A stretch of 64,000 nucleotides of DNA. It comes from Pantoea anthophila. GTDB lineage: Bacteria; Pseudomonadota; Gammaproteobacteria; Enterobacterales; Enterobacteriaceae. Made by a program: the position numbers and the translations under genes. How positions within the stretch are numbered: position 1 is the first letter of the stretch; the number at the start of each line of letters is the position of its first letter. The stretch lies in NCBI RefSeq assembly GCF_006494375.1, contig NZ_VHIZ01000056.1:265685-329684 (forward strand), read 5' to 3'. Below, in pieces: positions 60,386 through 64,000 of this stretch. Below the pieces are notes generated by a model that saw nothing but the letters and a program-made list of their open reading frames with translations, was not told the DNA's origin and searched no databases.

Positions 60386-60541
60386 GTGATCTCCATGGTG
60401 TTATGACGAATGTGACAGGCAATAACTATAGCGGGGGATTGGGGAGACCGTGGGTAATGCAACGTGACATTTTGTGATTGTGTCCCGGCGTCGGGGAGCA
60501 GAAGACCCTGCTGCGACAGCCACAGGGTCTGAAGCGTAACG

Positions 60542-61291
60542 TTACACCTGCGCCATTCCGCCATCGACAAACAGTTCTGTCGCATTGATAAAGCTGGCGG
60601 CATCTGACGCCAGGAAGGCAACGGTTCTGGCCACCTCCTGCGGCTCACCCAGGCGACCCAGCGGTATCTGCGCAGCCAGCGCATCAAACAGGCCCTGACG
60701 CTGCTCCTCACTGACCAGCCCGCCCAGGCCCGGAGTACGGACAGGGCCGGGACTTACCACATTCACCCGGATGCCGCGATCTTTCAGATCCAGCGCCCAT
60801 GAACGGGCAAAGTTGCGCACGGCGGCTTTACTGGCGCTGTAGACACTGAAGGCTGCGGTACCCTGAGCCGAGGCGGTAGAGCCGGTAAGAATAACCGACG
60901 CGCCATCAACCAGCAGTGGCAGCGCTTTCTGAACCGTAAACAGCACGCCGCGTACGTTGGTGTCGAAGATACGATCGAAATGCGCCTCTGTGATCGCCCC
61001 CAGCGGCAGCATGTCGCCTCCGCCGGCGTTGGCGAACAGGATATCCAGATGGCCCGACCGTGACGCAATCCGGGCATACACGTCGTCGAGATCGTGCAGC
61101 TGTGACGCATCTGCCCGGATACCGGTGACCGTTCCACCGATGTCCGCGACGACGGCATCCAGTTCCGCCTGACGGCGACCCGTAATAAAGACCTGCGCGC
61201 CCTGTGACGCCAGTTCCCGTGCGGTGGCCAGGCCAATTCCGCTTGTTCCGCCTGTGACCAGGGCAATTTTTCCTGCGAGTGATGCGCTCAT
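60542..61291 (-). CDS. Short-chain dehydrogenase/reductase (classical SDR)
   Basis: A 249-residue SDR. The cofactor motif TGGTSGIG is near residue 13-20, NAG near 87, and the catalytic YSASK near 152-156 with the Ser of LTGSTAS before it. The C-terminus [12 protein letters not shown] is typical. Arg residues after the second strand (ITGRRQAEL) suggest NADP(H). It diverges from a LysR regulator at 61444 across a 152-base gap that holds a near-palindrome, so it is probably that regulator's target. The substrate is unknown. Confidence 0.9.
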   Translation of the reverse strand: MSASLAGKIALVTGGTSGIGLATARELASQGAQVFITGRRQAELDAVVADIGGTVTGIRADASQLHDLDDVYARIASRSGHLDILFANAGGGDMLPLGAITEAHFDRIFDTNVRGVLFTVQKALPLLVDGASVILTGSTASAQGTAAFSVYSASKAAVRNFARSWALDLKDRGIRVNVVSPGPVRTPGLGGLVSEEQRQGLFDALAAQIPLGRLGEPQEVARTVAFLASDAASFINATELFVDGGMAQV

Positions 61292-61412
61292 AAAGTCGTC
61301 TCCGGAGTCGGTCAGTGAATAAGGATAAGCTTCCCGGTCAGCGTCGCTGCCGGACAGGGGGCCACTGTAAAAGAGCGGGATTGACGGATAAATCCGCTAA
61401 AATGAAAATGAC

Positions 61413-61430
61413 TATCCACACGGGTGGACA
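61413..61430. promoter_or_regulatory. Inverted repeat between SDR and LysR genes
   Basis: TATCCAC (61413-61419) and GTGGACA (61424-61430) form 7-base arms with one mismatch, 14 bases before the LysR start. Likely operator for autoregulation and SDR control. Confidence 0.55.
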
Positions 61431-61443
61431 ATAGGGGCAGAGA

Positions 61444-62367
61444 ATGGATCAGTTGCTGGCGATCAGAGCCTTTTCACGGGTGGTAGAGAGCGGCAGTTTT
61501 ACCCGTGCCGCAGATACGCTGAACATGCCGAAAGCGACGGTGAGCAAGCTGGTGCAGGAGCTGGAGGCGCATCTCTCCGTCAGGCTTTTGCAGCGCACCA
61601 CACGGCGAGTGACCGTGACTGCGGAAGGGCGGGAATATTATGAGAAGGCGCTGCGTATTCTGCACGACCTTGAGGATGTGGATGCCTGTTTTAATGCACT
61701 GCGCAGTAAGCCACGCGGGCAGTTACGCATTGATGTCGGCGGTTCGACTGCCCGGGACGTTCTGATTCCGCTGCTGCCCGATTTCTTTGCCCGCTATCCT
61801 GACATTACGCTGGATCTCGGCGTTTCGGATCGTCCGATCGACCTGATCAGTGACAATGCTGACTGTGTGATCCGCGGCGGTCCGCTGATGGACTCCTCAC
61901 TGATCGCCCGTCTGATTGGGCACGCCACGCTGATCACCTGTGCAACGCCCGCCTATCTGAAAGCCTTTGGCGTACCGGCCTATCCGGATGAACTGCGCAA
62001 CGGCCACCGGCTGGTGAGCTATCTCTCTCCGCAGACCGGCAGGCCTTTTCCGTTTCGGTTTGAACGTGACGGGGAAAAAATCGAGGTAACCAGTGCGCAT
62101 CGCATTGGCGTCAATGAGAGCAACGGACATCTGGCTGCGGGGCTGGCCGGGCTGGGGATCATTCAGACCTTCAGCTATTCGCTGTCATCGATTCTGCGGC
62201 AGGGTGAGATGGTGGAGATCCTGCGCGACTGGCGTCCTGCCGGGTATCCGTTTCATCTGGTTTATCCGCAGAACCGGCACGTCACGCAACGCCTGCGGGT
62301 GTTTATCGACTGGCTGGTGGCCTCTTTTCCGGCGCGAATAGCGGGAGAGGCCCAATCCGGCACCTGA
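61444..62367 (+). CDS. LysR family regulator
   Basis: A 307-residue LysR-type regulator. The N-terminal motif FSRVVESGSFTRAADTLNM then PKATVSKLVQELEAHLSVRL is of the subgroup that usually sits divergent to an oxidoreductase, as here. The effector domain begins near residue 90. The last codons form part of a perfect hairpin at 62351-62380. Confidence 0.92.
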   Translation: MDQLLAIRAFSRVVESGSFTRAADTLNMPKATVSKLVQELEAHLSVRLLQRTTRRVTVTAEGREYYEKALRILHDLEDVDACFNALRSKPRGQLRIDVGGSTARDVLIPLLPDFFARYPDITLDLGVSDRPIDLISDNADCVIRGGPLMDSSLIARLIGHATLITCATPAYLKAFGVPAYPDELRNGHRLVSYLSPQTGRPFPFRFERDGEKIEVTSAHRIGVNESNGHLAAGLAGLGIIQTFSYSLSSILRQGEMVEILRDWRPAGYPFHLVYPQNRHVTQRLRVFIDWLVASFPARIAGEAQSGT

Positions 62368-62380
62368 ATGCCGGATTGGG
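62351..62380. terminator. Hairpin overlapping the LysR stop codon
   Basis: CCCAATCCGGCA (62351-62362) and TGCCGGATTGGG (62369-62380) are perfect 12-base arms; the LysR TGA is in the loop. It separates the convergent LysR and hiuH genes. There is no U-run. Confidence 0.75.
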
Positions 62381-62389
62381 CAGAATCAA

Positions 62390-62812
62390 TCAGTTGCCGC
62401 GATAGGTTGAGTAACCAAACGGGCTCAGCAGCAGGGGGATATGGTAGTGCTCACCGCTGGCTTCCATGTTGAACTCCACCGGGATCTCAGGGAAGAAGGT
62501 TTTCTGGCTGCTCTTCTTATAAAAATCACCGGTTTTAAACACGACGCGATAGCTGCCGGCGCTGGCCGTTTTGTCCTGCGGGAACAGGGCGCTGATGCGG
62601 CCATTGTTATCCGTCACGCCAGAAGCCAGTTTCACCCAGTTATTCTGCTGCTTCTGATCCAGCTCGACTTCAATGCCCGCGGTGGGCTGACCGGTCTGCA
62701 GGTTGAGCACGTGTACGCTCAGTGGATTTTTCGCAGCGGCAGGCTGAGCGGCGACAGCAGATACGCCAGAGGTCATCAGTAAGGTGGCAATCAGAGCCGT
62801 TGTCTTTTTCAT
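62390..62812 (-). CDS. hiuH: 5-hydroxyisourate hydrolase, transthyretin-like, exported
   Basis: A 140-residue protein starting at ATG 62812 (AAAGGAAA upstream). A signal peptide (MKKTTALIATLLMTSGVSAV) shows export to the periplasm. The mature domain begins NPLSVHVLNLQTGQPTAGIEV, with His in the first strand, and ends YHIPLLLSPFGYSTYRGN. The terminal YRG(S/N) motif is that of genuine HIU hydrolases rather than transthyretin. It converts 5-hydroxyisourate to OHCU in urate degradation. No uricase, OHCU decarboxylase or allantoin gene is nearby. Confidence 0.93.
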   Translation of the reverse strand: MKKTTALIATLLMTSGVSAVAAQPAAAKNPLSVHVLNLQTGQPTAGIEVELDQKQQNNWVKLASGVTDNNGRISALFPQDKTASAGSYRVVFKTGDFYKKSSQKTFFPEIPVEFNMEASGEHYHIPLLLSPFGYSTYRGN

Positions 62813-64000
62813 CAATGTTTCCTTTATTGACTGTTGGAGTGCGTGTTGTTGTGCTGAAGCGTAATCGGGCTGAGGCGAAAGGGACATTTAACGGCGCTAA
62901 ATGTGAAATTTCCCAGAAGCGCATGCCTTTTTAGTTACATCATACATACTCTCTCTCATTACCTGAGTTGAGCTCTGTGCCAATATCGCTGATCAGGATA
63001 AAGCGGCGGCCAGAAGGTATGCAAAGGAGAAGGCAGCAGAATCGCAGGGTGGGAAAACAGTGATAGCAAGCGTGACAGCGTCACAGAAACCCGTCAGGTG
63101 TATGGGAGGCATTCTATTGAATGCTCCCGGATTGTAGCCCCTGGCGGGTGATAAAATCCAGCTGATTCAGAGGGATGAGAAAATTCAGGACCATACTCAC
63201 CGAACGGCCTGTAATCCACGCGGTTTGCGTCATCGGGCCGGTATGCCTGGGCGACGCACGCTGAATACTTTGCCTGTCAGGGCGTCATCTGCGCCCGTTA
63301 CTGAACTGGCCGTGAAACAGAATCCGTTGCCAGCAGAGGTAGCCAGGATGCATTTACCCAGGATCTTACCGGCATCATCAGCCGCAAAGTCACGCACGTA
63401 CGCCAGCAGCGCTGGCTTTCAGGGACGCCGGGAATAATGGGGATGGCTGTGAAAGAGGAATCATCCGGGAAGGTGGGCGTTTTTCGGAGAGTGCGAAGAG
63501 ATTGATAAGGCTTCAGTGCAGGCAGCTCAAAACAGTGGAAGCAAAGAATCGCATGATGTTCATCAGCAGACGTGCCGGAAGATGAATACGCGGAAAGTTA
63601 TCGCCGCTAAGGGAACAGCCGGTATCGGGTTGACCGGGAATCATAATTGCCTCATCAGACGGGCAGGAACGAAGTCGGCAGCAGCACGGCAGGGAACGAG
63701 ATAACGCAGCCACAGCCGTTATCAGATATCTTATTTAACATAATATACATTATGCGCATTTTTACCATTATCAGGGTTGGGCCTCGCTGTTTACCTTCCG
63801 GCACCGATCCTGGCTGTTTTTTGCCTGGCCGTAAATCTCTGTGCAACTTAGCCTCATCTTCTCACCGCCACGCATCCGCTTTTCTGAATGGCTTATGGTT
63901 TGCTGCGCATCCGTCCGGCATTCTCTTCGCAGCCTGATTCACTCGCTCTCTTCAGTGCCCGATGCCGAAGATGTCACACCCGGCTTCATCTTTACGGCTA
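62813..64000. other. Right-end stretch without a convincing gene
   Basis: About 1.19 kb. Several frames of 60-96 codons exist on both strands, but none has a good ribosome site with a recognisable product. A minus-strand stretch at about 63230-63420 reads protein-like between two stops without an ATG, possibly a decayed gene. The stretch at 63725-63770 is AT-rich. Confidence 0.55.

Noticed and set aside
63230..63420. A minus-strand stretch reading like DFAADDAGKILGK...TGKVFSV
   Set aside because: No start codon apart from an internal GTG, no ribosome site, and no family recognised; possibly decay of an old gene.
63647..63937. A 96-codon plus-strand frame at the right end
   Set aside because: Composition is not coding-like and no ribosome site is present.
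1..64000. CRISPR arrays, tRNA/rRNA genes, insertion sequences, prophage integrases
   Set aside because: None seen: no regular spaced repeats, no transposase or integrase motifs and no RNA-gene signatures.

Overview
The window reads as enterobacterial DNA of about 55-58% G+C. Gene content (srfABC, a six-gene pqq operon, a PqqU/YncD receptor, a membrane glucose-type dehydrogenase, CurA, NudK, HiuH) suits an Erwiniaceae member, most likely Pantoea. That genus call is inference from gene content; no search was run. No rRNA, tRNA, insertion sequence, integrase or CRISPR array was recognised.

Layout. 1-4636: srfABC, minus strand, srfC cut by the edge. 4808-6677: BenE-type permease and divergent SutR-like repressor around a long palindromic operator. 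6744-7742: MarR regulator and isochorismatase-fold hydrolase. 7817-10654: autotransporter with a repetitive passenger. 10986-13106: pqqU. 13302-16574: beta-hydroxyacid-type dehydrogenase, AraC regulator and a stand-alone leuA. 17384-24060: M19 dipeptidase followed by pqqABCDEF. 24145-25683: YceI protein and a PLP dehydratase. 26258-31175: an unassigned sugar PTS operon (PFK-family kinase, Ula-type IIB/IIC/IIA, class II aldolase, small helical protein, P-loop kinase), then a DCC protein. 31696-34679: LysR, an orphan ModA-like binding protein and a citrate-type MFS carrier. 35005-36419: ABM/ACT/ArsR operon. 37253-40252: orphan iron-type binding protein behind a Fur-like box, DUF2231 protein and a PQQ-type lipoprotein dehydrogenase. 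40291-40795: a TisB/IstR-like SOS toxin locus. 40883-48768: acetyltransferase, NCS1 permease, MFS carrier, GT-D glycosyltransferase and gcd. 49064-55395: six-gene sugar ABC operon. 55438-62812: mainly redox enzymes and regulators, with one frameshifted VOC gene, ending at hiuH. 62813-64000: no convincing gene.

How it works together. PQQ is the theme. The window can encode PQQ synthesis (pqqA-F), a candidate peptidase for leader fragments, outer-membrane PQQ uptake (pqqU), and two likely periplasmic PQQ users: the lipoprotein sugar dehydrogenase and the membrane-bound Gcd-type enzyme. Two further operons (PTS plus kinase plus aldolase; ABC plus isomerase plus ribokinase) look like complete but unassigned sugar routes.

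The most striking item is at 40291-40795. A LexA-like box, a structured leader of about 200 nt and a 29-residue hydrophobic peptide lie next to a divergent small RNA. That RNA has a near-consensus promoter and a strong terminator, and its 5' end is complementary to the leader. This is the layout of tisB/istR-1 and no ordinary gene call would show it.
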